From positions 1 through 46,527 of the IMG/VR virus record IMGVR_UViG_3300020020_000060: a DNA stretch of 46,527 nt. The stretch is one strand, 5' to 3'. A model generated the notes under the pieces. It had not been told where the DNA came from and did no database searches. It saw only the letters and a list, made by a program, of their open reading frames with translations. Position 1 is the stretch's first letter. Each line of letters starts with the position of its first letter. Positions 1 through 7,820 of this stretch are shown in pieces. The stretch comes from a virus. Made by a program: the position numbers and the translations under genes.

Positions 1-170
1 ATTTGGAAAAGGAAAGGGACGAATTGAAATCCCTTGTCTCGGATATGGGTAAGCACACGAATGAAGTTGTTTGTAAGCATAATATTTTAGTGGAAGAAAT
101 AGAATCCCTAAAGAAAGAGAACGAAAGACTGAAACGGTTGGTTCCTGATCACCCTAAAGCGAACTCTTAG
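1..170 (+). CDS. C-terminal part of a coiled-coil protein split by the contig ends
   Basis: The reading frame is open from base 3 and stops with TAG at 168-170. It continues the gene that starts at 46044: bases 1-149 repeat the end of that gene, so the joined gene is about 167 residues. The encoded part is highly charged and rich in Leu, Glu and Lys with heptad spacing, which predicts a coiled coil. It converges with the endolysin gene and the two overlap by 17 bases. Function is unknown; as the last gene of the plus-strand early block it is probably a small accessory protein. Confidence 0.7.
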   Translation, partial: LEKERDELKSLVSDMGKHTNEVVCKHNILVEEIESLKKENERLKRLVPDHPKANS

Positions 171-675
171 TCAAAGAAACATACCCATCATTTAGATCAC
201 CTAAATTGTGTTTTTGTAGTAACTCCCTCCAGGTAAACCCAAAAGTCTTTTCTAAATGCGGGTAATCTTTAATCGAAGCCCATTTGCCGCCCCAAGACCA
301 ACCGGCAGCTTCAAAAACTTTAACAACTTCCAGCCAATCAGCAACCCCGTCTTTATCGTTGTCTTTCTTAATGTCCCACGACAAGTCCTCAAACGACCCG
401 TTCCCGTCCTTGTCTGTTAAGATGGCAAAATCTATTGCCAGCCCGTAATTGTGGAAAGAAGATCCTCCCTTTGCGTTTGTAACGATATTCCCCGGTTTTG
501 TCCGGCCTTGTGCATACAAATCGTTTTGCTCCTTAATTGTCCTTAGCCCCTGAACGATTCTAACGGCCATGGAAGGCGGGAATCCAGCTTCAGCCTTTTC
601 TATTAGCTGTTTGACTTCAGCCCTTACAGAAGGATGCAATAAGGCTACACGGGCTTCTGATACTTTATCCCTCAT
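154..675 (-). CDS. endolysin, M15-type L-Ala-D-Glu peptidase
   Basis: This 173-residue protein has the hallmarks of the VanY/M15 zinc peptidases that phages use to cut the peptide stem of murein at lysis. The pattern SxHxxGxAxD is present at residues 73-82 (His75 and Asp82 as zinc ligands), with a later PHLE at 139-142 giving the third ligand. The upstream GLRT..EQ..LYAQGRTKPG block is also typical. Between them sit two acidic loops, DKDGNGS (88-94) and DNDKDG (105-110), that look like calcium-binding loops; calcium control is known for the related T5 endolysin, but here it is inference. No signal peptide is visible, so release needs the holin. It is the last gene of the late strand and overlaps the preceding membrane gene by 11 bases. 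Confidence 0.85.
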   Translation of the reverse strand: MRDKVSEARVALLHPSVRAEVKQLIEKAEAGFPPSMAVRIVQGLRTIKEQNDLYAQGRTKPGNIVTNAKGGSSFHNYGLAIDFAILTDKDGNGSFEDLSWDIKKDNDKDGVADWLEVVKVFEAAGWSWGGKWASIKDYPHLEKTFGFTWRELLQKHNLGDLNDGYVSLTKSSL

Positions 676-871
676 CTTTTTTATTATTTAAGGTTAGATA
701 AGTAATTACCGCCCCCATCATTGCAAAAATTAAATTCCCGACAATATCAACGGTTTCTTTCCTTCCGCTTCCCGGCCCATAAGCCACAAACGAGCCTATT
801 ATTGTCAGCATTATTGTGCAGATTGTTACAGCGAACATTAAAATAACCAACTTTTTTACATCGTATTTCAT
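665..871 (-). CDS. small two-span membrane protein, possible second holin/antiholin
   Basis: The start is placed at the ATG at 871, whose ATGA overlaps the stop of the spanin-like gene; a longer in-frame extension would run into that gene. The 68-residue product has two hydrophobic segments (about residues 8-32 and 44-62) joined by a short polar loop, and a basic/acidic tail. It lies between the spanin-like and endolysin genes, so a role in lysis (second holin, antiholin or holin helper) is likely from context alone. No family was recognised. Confidence 0.6.
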   Translation of the reverse strand: MKYDVKKLVILMFAVTICTIMLTIIGSFVAYGPGSGRKETVDIVGNLIFAMMGAVITYLTLNNKKDEG

Positions 872-1380
872 ACACTTGGCCTCACGGCTTTTATTACTTT
901 GAATATCGCAACAGTAGCAGCCCCGCCGATTAAAAGAGCAATCCACAGCCATCGGGTTTTAGCTTTCTTTTTCCAGTTTGCTACGTCCTGTTCCAGCTTG
1001 GTATTATTTGCCAGCATTATCCCGTTATTAGTTTGACAGGCTAATAAACCGAGCTGAAGCCTTTCCTGTTCAGCCCGGTTTTCACGGTAAATAATCGAGT
1101 CACGCCAGATAGTTTTGGTTACGACTTTCGTTTTATGATCTGTGATTCTTATTGTATCGTTTGTACTTGTTGTATCGTAGAATTGAATTAACTCCCACAA
1201 AGTATCGGTTTTAGTTTCGTACACAATAACCGAATCTGCTTTGTCGGGGAACTTTTCAGCGCAAACCTCAGCCGTAAATTCAGGATGCTTAAATAAGTAT
1301 AGTTGAGTTTTTTCAAGCTGACGTTGAGCTTTGTTACAACCGAACAAAACGAGTATCAATATGAAGGCTGCATACCTCAT
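868..1380 (-). CDS. unimolecular spanin-like lipoprotein
   Basis: The 170-residue protein starts with a lipoprotein signal ending LVLFGC (lipidated Cys15) and ends with a single transmembrane helix (about residues 144-164, RWLWIALLIGG). A lipid anchor at the N-terminus with an inner-membrane helix at the C-terminus is the defining layout of u-spanins such as phage T1 gp11, which fuse inner and outer membranes at the last step of lysis. The middle is beta-prone (Thr/Asp/Val rich) and then helical, also as expected. It sits between holin and endolysin genes with ATGA overlaps on both sides. Assignment rests on topology and context rather than sequence identity. Confidence 0.65.
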   Translation of the reverse strand: MRYAAFILILVLFGCNKAQRQLEKTQLYLFKHPEFTAEVCAEKFPDKADSVIVYETKTDTLWELIQFYDTTSTNDTIRITDHKTKVVTKTIWRDSIIYRENRAEQERLQLGLLACQTNNGIMLANNTKLEQDVANWKKKAKTRWLWIALLIGGAATVAIFKVIKAVRPSV

Positions 1381-1673
1381 GTAGTGTGTATTTTGGCTTC
1401 AGCCGCACCGTCTTTAATTTTATCAATCGTATCGTTTTTAACACCTGTCATTACTACTTCAGCAGGGGTAAAGAAATTTTTAATAAGATAAGCCATTGCA
1501 GCACTTAACCCGATTAGTCCAGCCGTTTTAAATTGATCGACTGTAGGGAATGACCCGTTACTGATCCATTGGTAAACGGAAGTTACGAAGGCAGTTAAAA
1601 ACGCTGTGATGATACCTTTTACAATATCTTTCCAACCAATCGCAAATTGTTTTGAAGTCGTTACTGTTGCCAT
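1377..1673 (-). CDS. holin-like membrane protein
   Basis: The ATG at 1673 is chosen because an upstream in-frame extension would overlap the neighbouring lipoprotein gene by 70 bases and is very basic. The 98-residue product has two hydrophobic helices (about residues 15-35 and 52-68), the second within AGLIGLSAAMAYLI, and a charged tail. Position directly before the spanin-like gene and the endolysin supports a holin that permeabilises the inner membrane. The residue pattern resembles the small holins common in Bacteroidetes phages, but the call is mainly topological. Confidence 0.6.
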   Translation of the reverse strand: MATVTTSKQFAIGWKDIVKGIITAFLTAFVTSVYQWISNGSFPTVDQFKTAGLIGLSAAMAYLIKNFFTPAEVVMTGVKNDTIDKIKDGAAEAKIHTT

Positions 1674-1687
1674 AAATTGTTTTTTAA

Positions 1688-2422
1688 TTATTGAATAGGC
1701 GGGGCCACCTTCATCGCCACCGTTTGATAACCGTCTTTTCTTTTTACTTCCACCCAATCACCGTACAAAGCACAAACCTTAATTAAATACTTTCCTTCAG
1801 GTACATCATTGAAGAAATAAACACCTTGATAAAATTTAGCCTGTATTGCCCCCAATGAATTTAAGTCTTTAATCTGACAATTATAATACCCTTTCATAAT
1901 CTTTTTAGACTTCCGATTTGATTCCATTATCCAAACCGAAGCCCCTTGTTCTAACGCCCCCATCAAAGTTATTACTAAACTTTTATCGTTTGGTTTTTCA
2001 ATTTCTGGTACTATGTCGTACTGCGTATTCTTTTTCCCCGCCTGTGCTAAAGTTACGCTGTCACGGTATAACCTGTACTTCAGCCGTCCAATTTCATTTT
2101 CATACTCACGAACTTTCTGCCTGAGTGCGTACACTTCACCGTCATCGCTTTGGTACATCATAGCGTCCACACTTGCCGGTTGCCTGTCTATTATCCTCTG
2201 CGAAGCTGCATCTCTTGCTTTGGTAAGGTTATTGATCTTGGCAGTCACCTGGTCAACCGTTTCTGAAAATTCAGCATATAAATCTTTAAAATCGCTGTTC
2301 GTACTATCCACAACTAAAGATAAAGAATCAACACTTGTGGTATCAGCTCTGACTTCTAATTGAGTCATATTACCATGATTACAGGCGGCTAAAAAAAGCG
2401 GCATTATTAAGTAAAGTCTCAT
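1688..2422 (-). CDS. lipoprotein with coiled-coil segment, function unknown
   Basis: The 244-residue product begins with a short hydrophobic leader and lipobox LAAC (Cys14), so it is probably an exported, lipidated protein of the host envelope. Residues about 45-130 contain long Asp/Glu/Lys-rich helices (coiled coil), followed by a beta-type C-terminal domain. The start overlaps the stop of the preceding gene (ATGA). It neighbours the lysis genes, so it could be an outer-membrane spanin component or a superinfection-exclusion lipoprotein; the sequence does not decide between these. Confidence 0.6.
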   Translation of the reverse strand: MRLYLIMPLFLAACNHGNMTQLEVRADTTSVDSLSLVVDSTNSDFKDLYAEFSETVDQVTAKINNLTKARDAASQRIIDRQPASVDAMMYQSDDGEVYALRQKVREYENEIGRLKYRLYRDSVTLAQAGKKNTQYDIVPEIEKPNDKSLVITLMGALEQGASVWIMESNRKSKKIMKGYYNCQIKDLNSLGAIQAKFYQGVYFFNDVPEGKYLIKVCALYGDWVEVKRKDGYQTVAMKVAPPIQ

Positions 2423-2703
2423 TGTATTTTTCCTAGTTCTTTAAGCACCTCCAATTTTGATTCCAACCTGTTCTTCCAACCAACAAGCTCAAGCACCTCG
2501 CCTCTTAACTGTTTCATTTCTACTGACTGCACATATTTCTCCGTTGCACAATCTTTCGCCATCTCCTTATAGACCTTTTTCTCATTTGCTGAACTTGATT
2601 GCAGAAAGCCAAAAAGCCCCACAATACCCACTATGAGTAGGTAAAGAATTGCCGCCATTGGGTGCTTATTGAACTCTTTAAATGAGATGGGTAGTGATGG
2701 CAT
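2419..2703 (-). CDS. single-span membrane protein with coiled coil (Rz-like topology)
   Basis: The 94-residue product has one N-terminal transmembrane helix (about residues 17-36, AAILYLLIVGIVGLFG) followed by a Lys/Glu-rich coiled coil. This is the layout of inner-membrane spanins of the Rz type, and the next gene is a lipoprotein, as for Rz1. However, the lipoprotein is much larger than known Rz1 proteins, and a unimolecular spanin candidate lies downstream, so an i-spanin role is only a possibility. The start ATG shares one base with the stop of the upstream gene. Confidence 0.5.
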   Translation of the reverse strand: MPSLPISFKEFNKHPMAAILYLLIVGIVGLFGFLQSSSANEKKVYKEMAKDCATEKYVQSVEMKQLRGEVLELVGWKNRLESKLEVLKELGKIQ

Positions 2704-3083
2704 TATGGTATCTGTATTACGTTGCTTAAATGTACGTCATAAGTTACTTTATCCGTTGTCCATGACCTATAAAAACCCGATCCCGAACTGCTGCACGTTT
2801 TAAAAGCCGGAGCCTGAACGTTAGACCAATTCCAATTGCATACACTAACCGCCCCGTCATTGGTTGACATAGTTACGAACTTTTGAACCCCGCCCCATTC
2901 AGCGTTAGGACTGATAGTTGTCGTAAATGTACTTCCGTCAAAAGTCAGAACTAAGTCGGTAGTTTCTACGAGTGCAACCTCTGCCTTTTTACTTTTACTA
3001 ACTTCTGACTTATTACTTTGCTTCGCTTCCTTTGTGCAGCTAAATAACGTAATCGCTAAAACTGCTATGATTATTTTTTTCAT
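2703..3083 (-). CDS. small secreted lipoprotein
   Basis: The 126-residue product has a clear Bacteroidetes-type lipoprotein leader, MKKIIIAVLAITLFSC (Cys16), followed by a Lys/Ser-rich linker and a compact beta-rich domain with three more cysteines. It is probably translocated and lipidated by the host. Its placement between the fibre-like genes and lysis genes suggests a late function at the envelope, such as blocking receptors or superinfection, but nothing in the sequence shows this. The TAATG overlap with the upstream gene supports translational coupling. Confidence 0.6.
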   Translation of the reverse strand: MKKIIIAVLAITLFSCTKEAKQSNKSEVSKSKKAEVALVETTDLVLTFDGSTFTTTISPNAEWGGVQKFVTMSTNDGAVSVCNWNWSNVQAPAFKTCSSSGSGFYRSWTTDKVTYDVHLSNVIQIP

Positions 3084-3544
3084 TAGTTATCAAGTAAAAT
3101 TTCTTTACCGTTTCTTCTTGTGTTAATAAACTGACTTGAAAGCCCGCCATCTATAACCCCGATATAATACTGAACCGCCGAATTACTTATGGCCCGAATA
3201 TTATTATAGATCGCTGTTCGTTCTGCATTAGTTGAACCCATGTTTTGAACTTCCTGGAATCCACAGTTAGCATAGAATGAATAAAAGGCAATTATCAATC
3301 TACCGGATACACTTGTACAAGTGGCATTCGTTGTCCATGTTGCGGGGGACTGAGCAAGTAACTGTGTTCGGATGTTACGAATCTCTGACTTGTCGGTTGA
3401 ATCGTTACCATGCCCGTACTTACCAACTAACCAAGCCCAACCTTGCGCCGGAAGTGTTAAAGAAACTTGTACAGTATCTAAGTTCTGAGCGTAGATGATC
3501 GCTGATAAAACAAGTCCTGTTATTAAAGCGAGTATTTTTTTCAT
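3083..3544 (-). CDS. secreted protein with cleavable Sec signal
   Basis: The ATG at 3544 is chosen over an extension eight codons longer because it begins a perfect signal peptide: MKKILALITG core and a cleavage site near YA-Q at residues 18-20. The mature part (about 133 residues) has two cysteines that could pair and contains a QVSLTLPAQGW segment resembling small phage structural or fibre-tip proteins. Like the next upstream fibre genes it carries an export signal, which is unusual for virion parts. Function unknown. Confidence 0.55.
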   Translation of the reverse strand: MKKILALITGLVLSAIIYAQNLDTVQVSLTLPAQGWAWLVGKYGHGNDSTDKSEIRNIRTQLLAQSPATWTTNATCTSVSGRLIIAFYSFYANCGFQEVQNMGSTNAERTAIYNNIRAISNSAVQYYIGVIDGGLSSQFINTRRNGKEILLDN

Positions 3545-3554
3545 ATTGTTTAAT

Positions 3555-3902
3555 TTACGGGAAAACAAGTTCTAAGGAAGCTCCGTTTGGCGCACCTATA
3601 ACCTCAAATGTTTTAATTAATATTTTTGTTTCTGTGTGCTGTTGATTATCTCCCAAATCTGTATAGGTTACATCTACTGTAATCGTAACGGTTCCACTTC
3701 CAACAGCAATAGGGCTTGCTTTTACCTTTGATTCAGGATCGGGCGCTAAATCGTTAGGCTCAAAATTTGCAACTTCTGGATTTGAATTATCAAATACCAA
3801 ATTTGAGTAAGTAGCTGAAATAATATTATTTGTTACATTGTCTTTTGTAACAAAGTCCCCCATTTTGAAGGATACCCCGATTTGTAAATTAATGTCTGGC
3901 AT
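3555..3902 (-). CDS. small Ig-like (Big-type) domain protein
   Basis: The 115-residue product has no signal peptide and is beta-rich, with segments such as NPEVANFEP and GSGTVTITVDVTYTD that fit bacterial Ig-like folds, which phages use to decorate fibres, tubes and capsids. It lies among fibre-type genes, with a seven-base gap to the gene upstream. It is probably a virion decoration or fibre accessory protein; no specific family can be named with confidence. Confidence 0.5.
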   Translation of the reverse strand: MPDINLQIGVSFKMGDFVTKDNVTNNIISATYSNLVFDNSNPEVANFEPNDLAPDPESKVKASPIAVGSGTVTITVDVTYTDLGDNQQHTETKILIKTFEVIGAPNGASLELVFP

Positions 3903-3908
3903 ATATTT

Positions 3909-4625
3909 TTAATTTATAATTACTGCTCTTCGTCCGCTTGCGTTTAATTCAAACGCCACTCCCACCCAATTACTTGCCGAAGCCGTAACTGAAGGAGTGT
4001 TATCGGATGTTCTGTGTCTGCTTAGAAAAACCCCTCCTGTTGTTGGAGTAGCAAACCCGTTTTCAGAAAGTTCAGTCCAGCCGCTTTCTTCTGTTGATCC
4101 AAACGGATTAGCATCGTTTCCAAAGAAAGCGATTACTGAATTTTTAGGATTTAAAGCCGCCATCGTAATAGTAGGATTAGCAGCAGCGTCTTGTGCATCG
4201 GTCACTATTTGAACTATTGCATCTGCTCCGTTACTGCCAGTATTTATAGTTCCTGATATTTCCCATAGCACTACAACAGACCCATCTTGTAAAGCAGCAC
4301 CGGAAAAACTCAATCCTTCCGTTACGTTAGAACTTGGAGCATACCTCCAAACTTTTAATCTTGCTAAATCTGTTCCCGTTGTTATTCCTGTTACGTTAGC
4401 TATTTCAGTCCATGTTGACGAAGTCCCTGTCAATGAAAAATCAGTTGGAGTTGTTGCGTCAACTCTCATGTGAATACAGATATATAACTTTCCGGCCGTG
4501 TATGTTTGAGAAGTTACCGCACCTATCGCCGAAGTCGAATAAGTGTATGTTCCTTGAGGAGTAACCGTTATCGTTACTTGCCCATAACTTATAATCGGAA
4601 ACAATAAGAATAATAGTTTTTTCAT
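3909..4625 (-). CDS. fibre-like protein with Sec signal
   Basis: The 238-residue protein begins with a signal peptide (MKKLLFLLFPIISYGQ) and continues as a Thr/Ser/Gly-rich, beta-sheet protein reminiscent of phage fibre or collar components (SFSGAALQDGSVVVLWEISG, then an FELNASGRR end). The start overlaps the stop of the large fibre gene by one base (TAATG). The role is inferred from composition and position: a fibre or receptor-binding accessory protein, possibly exported through the inner membrane before assembly or release. Confidence 0.5.
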   Translation of the reverse strand: MKKLLFLLFPIISYGQVTITVTPQGTYTYSTSAIGAVTSQTYTAGKLYICIHMRVDATTPTDFSLTGTSSTWTEIANVTGITTGTDLARLKVWRYAPSSNVTEGLSFSGAALQDGSVVVLWEISGTINTGSNGADAIVQIVTDAQDAAANPTITMAALNPKNSVIAFFGNDANPFGSTEESGWTELSENGFATPTTGGVFLSRHRTSDNTPSVTASASNWVGVAFELNASGRRAVIIN

Positions 4626-6211
4626 TAGTCCTCTGTATAATTTAAAGTAAAAGAAATTGATCGTATTGTTCCACTAGCAGCATTTGTGTATATCCAAATA
4701 AAACTTCCCGCCGGAATAGTAGCATCATTAAAGCCTGACGAATTACTACACCCCGTTGTTATTGACGTACAAGTAATATCTGCCGTAAATACAGCCGTAG
4801 GACTTTGAATACTTGTCCCAAATCCTATGTTATAAGTAACAGAAGGTGACGAACCCCTAAGAACGGCTTTTAAAGAAGTTATCGTTATTGCTACAGGAGT
4901 CTGCCACATATCTAAAGTATCAGCTGAGGTTGGTGACTCAAGAAACGCTCCTTTCTGAAATGAACCATTACTCAACTTCGTTTCCACCCCTGCATCATCT
5001 TTGCCATACCATAGACCGTCTGTCTTTGGATAAACAAGCGCAAACCCGCTTGCCGGAGTTGTAGGAGTTGCTAATTCAGGCATTCTTATTTGTTGGGTAA
5101 ATTGGGGTTCACCTGCGGCTGTAATTGTAAACCTGTTCGTGTTATTTGTTCTTATTTCAAGCGGATGATTACTAAGCATACCATATTGCCCCGAAGTGCT
5201 TGTAGTACCGAAGAAAATTTCAGAAGTTCCGGTTTTCCCACTTATATATGTAGCACTTCCATTGTTAGAAAAGAATATTTGCCCTGCTGTTCCAAATGTT
5301 GATACAACACCGCCATCTTCTCCAACTTGTAAATTAGTTTGGGGACTTGCCTCACCGATCCCAACTCTGTTATTTGTAGCATCGACCAATAAAGTACCAT
5401 TATCAATACTAGTGTTCCCGTTGCCTAATGTTTTAAAAATATCCCCCGTTCCTGAACTTGATGAAATATTTAAAATATTAGCGGTTTGAGATGATTGACC
5501 TTTTATTTCCAATCCTACATCAGTTGTGTTTTGTGTAGTTATTAAAACATTCGTTCCACTTGTTGCGTAATCAACCGCTGCAAAATCATCTAAGGTCGTC
5601 GCACCTACATAGTAAGCCGGTTTTCCTGTAGTGCCGGAGTTGATTGTTCCTGAACCGCCTCCCGTTGCCCAATGACCATAACCGCTACCTGTATTCGTCC
5701 ACACATCACCTGCGCTACCACTACCGTCTGCTGCTGTGAATTTCATTCTGGTAGGAGAAAATACTATTGATGTAAAATCGGTAGTACTCGTTCCTTGAAG
5801 TGTCATAACACTATCCGACATTTGTATAGAAGAGCCTACTCCTGTTGAAACAAAATCGTTTCCCGCAAAAATGCTTAAACTTGGAATACTATCCCCTATT
5901 TGTAGATTATACCCTGCGCCACCTAAAACCCTATTACCTGTTAGCCTCCCATCTGAATTATAAATGTTTACAGAAGATATACCAGAAGCATCACTCATTT
6001 TAACCGTTTTAGAAACCGGATCCCACCTAAGAATTGAATCAGTAGAAGATGCTGCCCTGTATTTGGTAAGCATTATAATGCTATCAACCCTTAAAGTCGC
6101 AGTCCCTCCCTGTTTATAAACTTTAATAGTATCACCTCTCAATAAAACAGTTGATTGACTAAACCCTTTAAATGAAATGAGTATTAGTACGAAAAATATA
6201 ATCTTTTTCAT
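4625..6211 (-). CDS. tail fibre-like protein with Sec signal
   Basis: This 528-residue protein starts with a Sec leader (MKKIIFFVLILISFKGFSQ). It has a long Gly/Ser/Thr-rich repetitive beta region in the middle, including the NRVGIGEASPQTNLQVG block that recurs in bacterial adhesins and phage fibres. A globular, Cys-containing C-terminal domain (from about residue 420) probably binds the receptor. It is the first gene after the terminator that follows the putative tail-tube gene. A signal peptide on a fibre is odd: either the protein is exported and meets virions at lysis, or the leader is used as an N-terminal anchor. Confidence 0.6.
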   Translation of the reverse strand: MKKIIFFVLILISFKGFSQSTVLLRGDTIKVYKQGGTATLRVDSIIMLTKYRAASSTDSILRWDPVSKTVKMSDASGISSVNIYNSDGRLTGNRVLGGAGYNLQIGDSIPSLSIFAGNDFVSTGVGSSIQMSDSVMTLQGTSTTDFTSIVFSPTRMKFTAADGSGSAGDVWTNTGSGYGHWATGGGSGTINSGTTGKPAYYVGATTLDDFAAVDYATSGTNVLITTQNTTDVGLEIKGQSSQTANILNISSSSGTGDIFKTLGNGNTSIDNGTLLVDATNNRVGIGEASPQTNLQVGEDGGVVSTFGTAGQIFFSNNGSATYISGKTGTSEIFFGTTSTSGQYGMLSNHPLEIRTNNTNRFTITAAGEPQFTQQIRMPELATPTTPASGFALVYPKTDGLWYGKDDAGVETKLSNGSFQKGAFLESPTSADTLDMWQTPVAITITSLKAVLRGSSPSVTYNIGFGTSIQSPTAVFTADITCTSITTGCSNSSGFNDATIPAGSFIWIYTNAASGTIRSISFTLNYTED

Positions 6212-6214
6212 AAT

Positions 6215-6239
6215 AAAAAAGGGAGAGTAAAACCCTCCC
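6215..6239 (-). terminator. intrinsic terminator after putative tail-tube gene
   Basis: On the minus strand the transcript can form a seven-pair stem GGGAGGG/CTCTCCC with a TTTTA loop and one G-U pair. Six T follow directly. It lies only five bases after the stop of the 182-residue structural gene and just before the fibre gene start, so it would uncouple fibre expression from the abundant structural gene. Confidence 0.8.
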
Positions 6240-6244
6240 GTATT

Positions 6245-6793
6245 TTAAGGAGTTACAGCTAAACATTGATCGAATATACCCGCCGGAGTGTCGAATGGAC
6301 AAGGCAAATCGCCTTGAGCAAACTTAACCTCCACATCCCACACAACCTCAGAAGCTAAATCTTCCGTAATTGGATTCTTTGGAAGAACACTTACTGTATT
6401 GTCTGAAATATGAGTCTGCGTTTCAGTCCTGAAAGCTATCTTGTAATTTCTTGCAGTTTTCATTGCATTGTAGAAATCACAGTTATCACGATAGTTAGGG
6501 TCTTTGTAAATCAAAGAAAAGTTATAACCCGTTATTTTAGTTGACTGATCTCCGTAACCAGGGCCTTCAACAGGCGCACCACCATCAAATGAACCAAGAA
6601 CTTCAGGAATCATAATAATATCCCTGTTGTCAATCCCCGCACTCCATTCTGTTGGATCAGTTGGGTCGGTGAAGCTGAAGGAACTTTTTATAAATGCCAC
6701 CGATCTAACCCGTCCGTGTTCCGGGGCTTCGCAGGGGTCGCATTGATGATCCGGTATGGAGCTTTCGCAACCTTCTGGATAATAAATAGACAT
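6245..6793 (-). CDS. structural protein, probable major tail (tube) protein
   Basis: The 182-residue product is beta-rich, without signal or membrane segments, and starts with a cysteine cluster including CDPCEAPE. It follows two neck-type genes downstream of the capsid gene, where the tail-tube gene of siphoviruses usually sits. A strong intrinsic terminator directly after it parallels the one after the major capsid gene, as expected for a highly expressed structural protein. Identification is by size and context; a neck or tail-terminator role is possible. Confidence 0.45.
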   Translation of the reverse strand: MSIYYPEGCESSIPDHQCDPCEAPEHGRVRSVAFIKSSFSFTDPTDPTEWSAGIDNRDIIMIPEVLGSFDGGAPVEGPGYGDQSTKITGYNFSLIYKDPNYRDNCDFYNAMKTARNYKIAFRTETQTHISDNTVSVLPKNPITEDLASEVVWDVEVKFAQGDLPCPFDTPAGIFDQCLAVTP

Positions 6794-6811
6794 AGATTGA
6801 ATTTGAAATTT

Positions 6812-7363
6812 TTAACAACAATTAAAGCAGCCTTTTTTAAAGCGGCTTTCTATTATGTAGCTTAAATTTATTAAGCTCTGTTCAGGCTTTAATGAGTATG
6901 CTATTCCTTTGTACTCACCGTTAAAAACCTGCATTGTATTCAAGATAGCTGATAGAACGCTTGTACGAATATAAGTAAAATTTGAATTTTCTTTTTTAGG
7001 GAACTCAGGTAAAACCGCTTGAATAAAAGCGTACATCTCATCACTTTTCACTTTGTCGCTTTTAAAATAGATAACTAAATTCATAGAATATCTATTCACA
7101 ACATCACCGAAATTGTCCCCGTAACCTGTTTGGGGTTGTGTAGTTTGTACCGAGTTTAATTTATGGTAAAGGATGACTTCTTTTCTATCGTCAAATCCCG
7201 CCCATGTGCCTTGATTGGTTTTAAAGAAAACAGGGAATGATTGTTCTTCTCTTGTCGTGGTTTCGGAGATACCAAATAAAGACATATCCCCAAAGCCGTT
7301 TTTAATTAACGAATCTCTGAGGTGAAAATTTATCGTTTCTACTATGTCCTTAAGTCCTTCCAA
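6812..7363 (-). CDS. tail completion/terminator-like structural protein
   Basis: The 183-residue frame begins at a TTG (7363) overlapping the end of the previous gene by 14 bases; no ATG occurs until residue 27, and the sequence before it (DIVETINFHLRDSL) looks like genuine protein, so TTG is probably the start. The opening helix plus alternating beta strands and a region on replacing probe peptides (YKGIAYSLKPE) fit small neck or tail-terminator proteins. The C-terminus ends in a cysteine cluster (CFNCC). Called from position between the neck morphogenesis gene and probable tail-tube gene. Confidence 0.45.
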   Translation of the reverse strand: MEGLKDIVETINFHLRDSLIKNGFGDMSLFGISETTTREEQSFPVFFKTNQGTWAGFDDRKEVILYHKLNSVQTTQPQTGYGDNFGDVVNRYSMNLVIYFKSDKVKSDEMYAFIQAVLPEFPKKENSNFTYIRTSVLSAILNTMQVFNGEYKGIAYSLKPEQSLINLSYIIESRFKKGCFNCC

Positions 7364-7820
7364 TTATTTCAGTTGATAATTCATTAATTCTTTCAAAGGC
7401 GTAAGTTTCTTCTTCTTTGGTCATATCACCGATCTTCTTACCAAAGTTTTCTTCAGCAAATTGGATTTTTTTTAATCCTGTTACTCCTTTTGTCGCTGCT
7501 GAATCCGTAAAACCTACCGCATAACCTTTATCAGTAGCAAAAGCCCCCCATGAGTTAGAAAGTTTTCTGCTTAAAACTAAAATAACTTTCCTGTCCCTTG
7601 TATGATTAAAAGCCTGTCTCATTCTTAGGTAAGGAACAGAATACTGCCCGATCTCCCCGCCATCACTTGCCCGACCTTCATCGTGAATCCTGTTATTCAT
7701 TATTCCCGAAAGCTCAACACAAACCGGACGTAAAAGACTTTCCTTATCACTCAAAGAATCTTTTATCTTTTGAAGGTCTTTCTCAAAACCGCTTGTATCT
7801 ATATTTATTACGGAAGCCAT
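7350..7820 (-). CDS. virion morphogenesis protein (Mu gpG / HK97 gp10-like)
   Basis: The 156-residue protein has an N-terminal helical part, then a region with LVLSRKLSNSWGAFATDKGYAVGFTD split over residues about 85-115 and a later F-AEENFGKKIG segment. That pattern (a loop that compares a 'left over' ligand with a repeated V/IG motif) resembles phage neck/tail completion proteins that join head and tail. It follows the capsid gene by one gene, which fits. The call rests on pattern and position, not on an alignment. Confidence 0.5.
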   Translation of the reverse strand: MASVINIDTSGFEKDLQKIKDSLSDKESLLRPVCVELSGIMNNRIHDEGRASDGGEIGQYSVPYLRMRQAFNHTRDRKVILVLSRKLSNSWGAFATDKGYAVGFTDSAATKGVTGLKKIQFAEENFGKKIGDMTKEEETYAFERINELSTEIIGRT

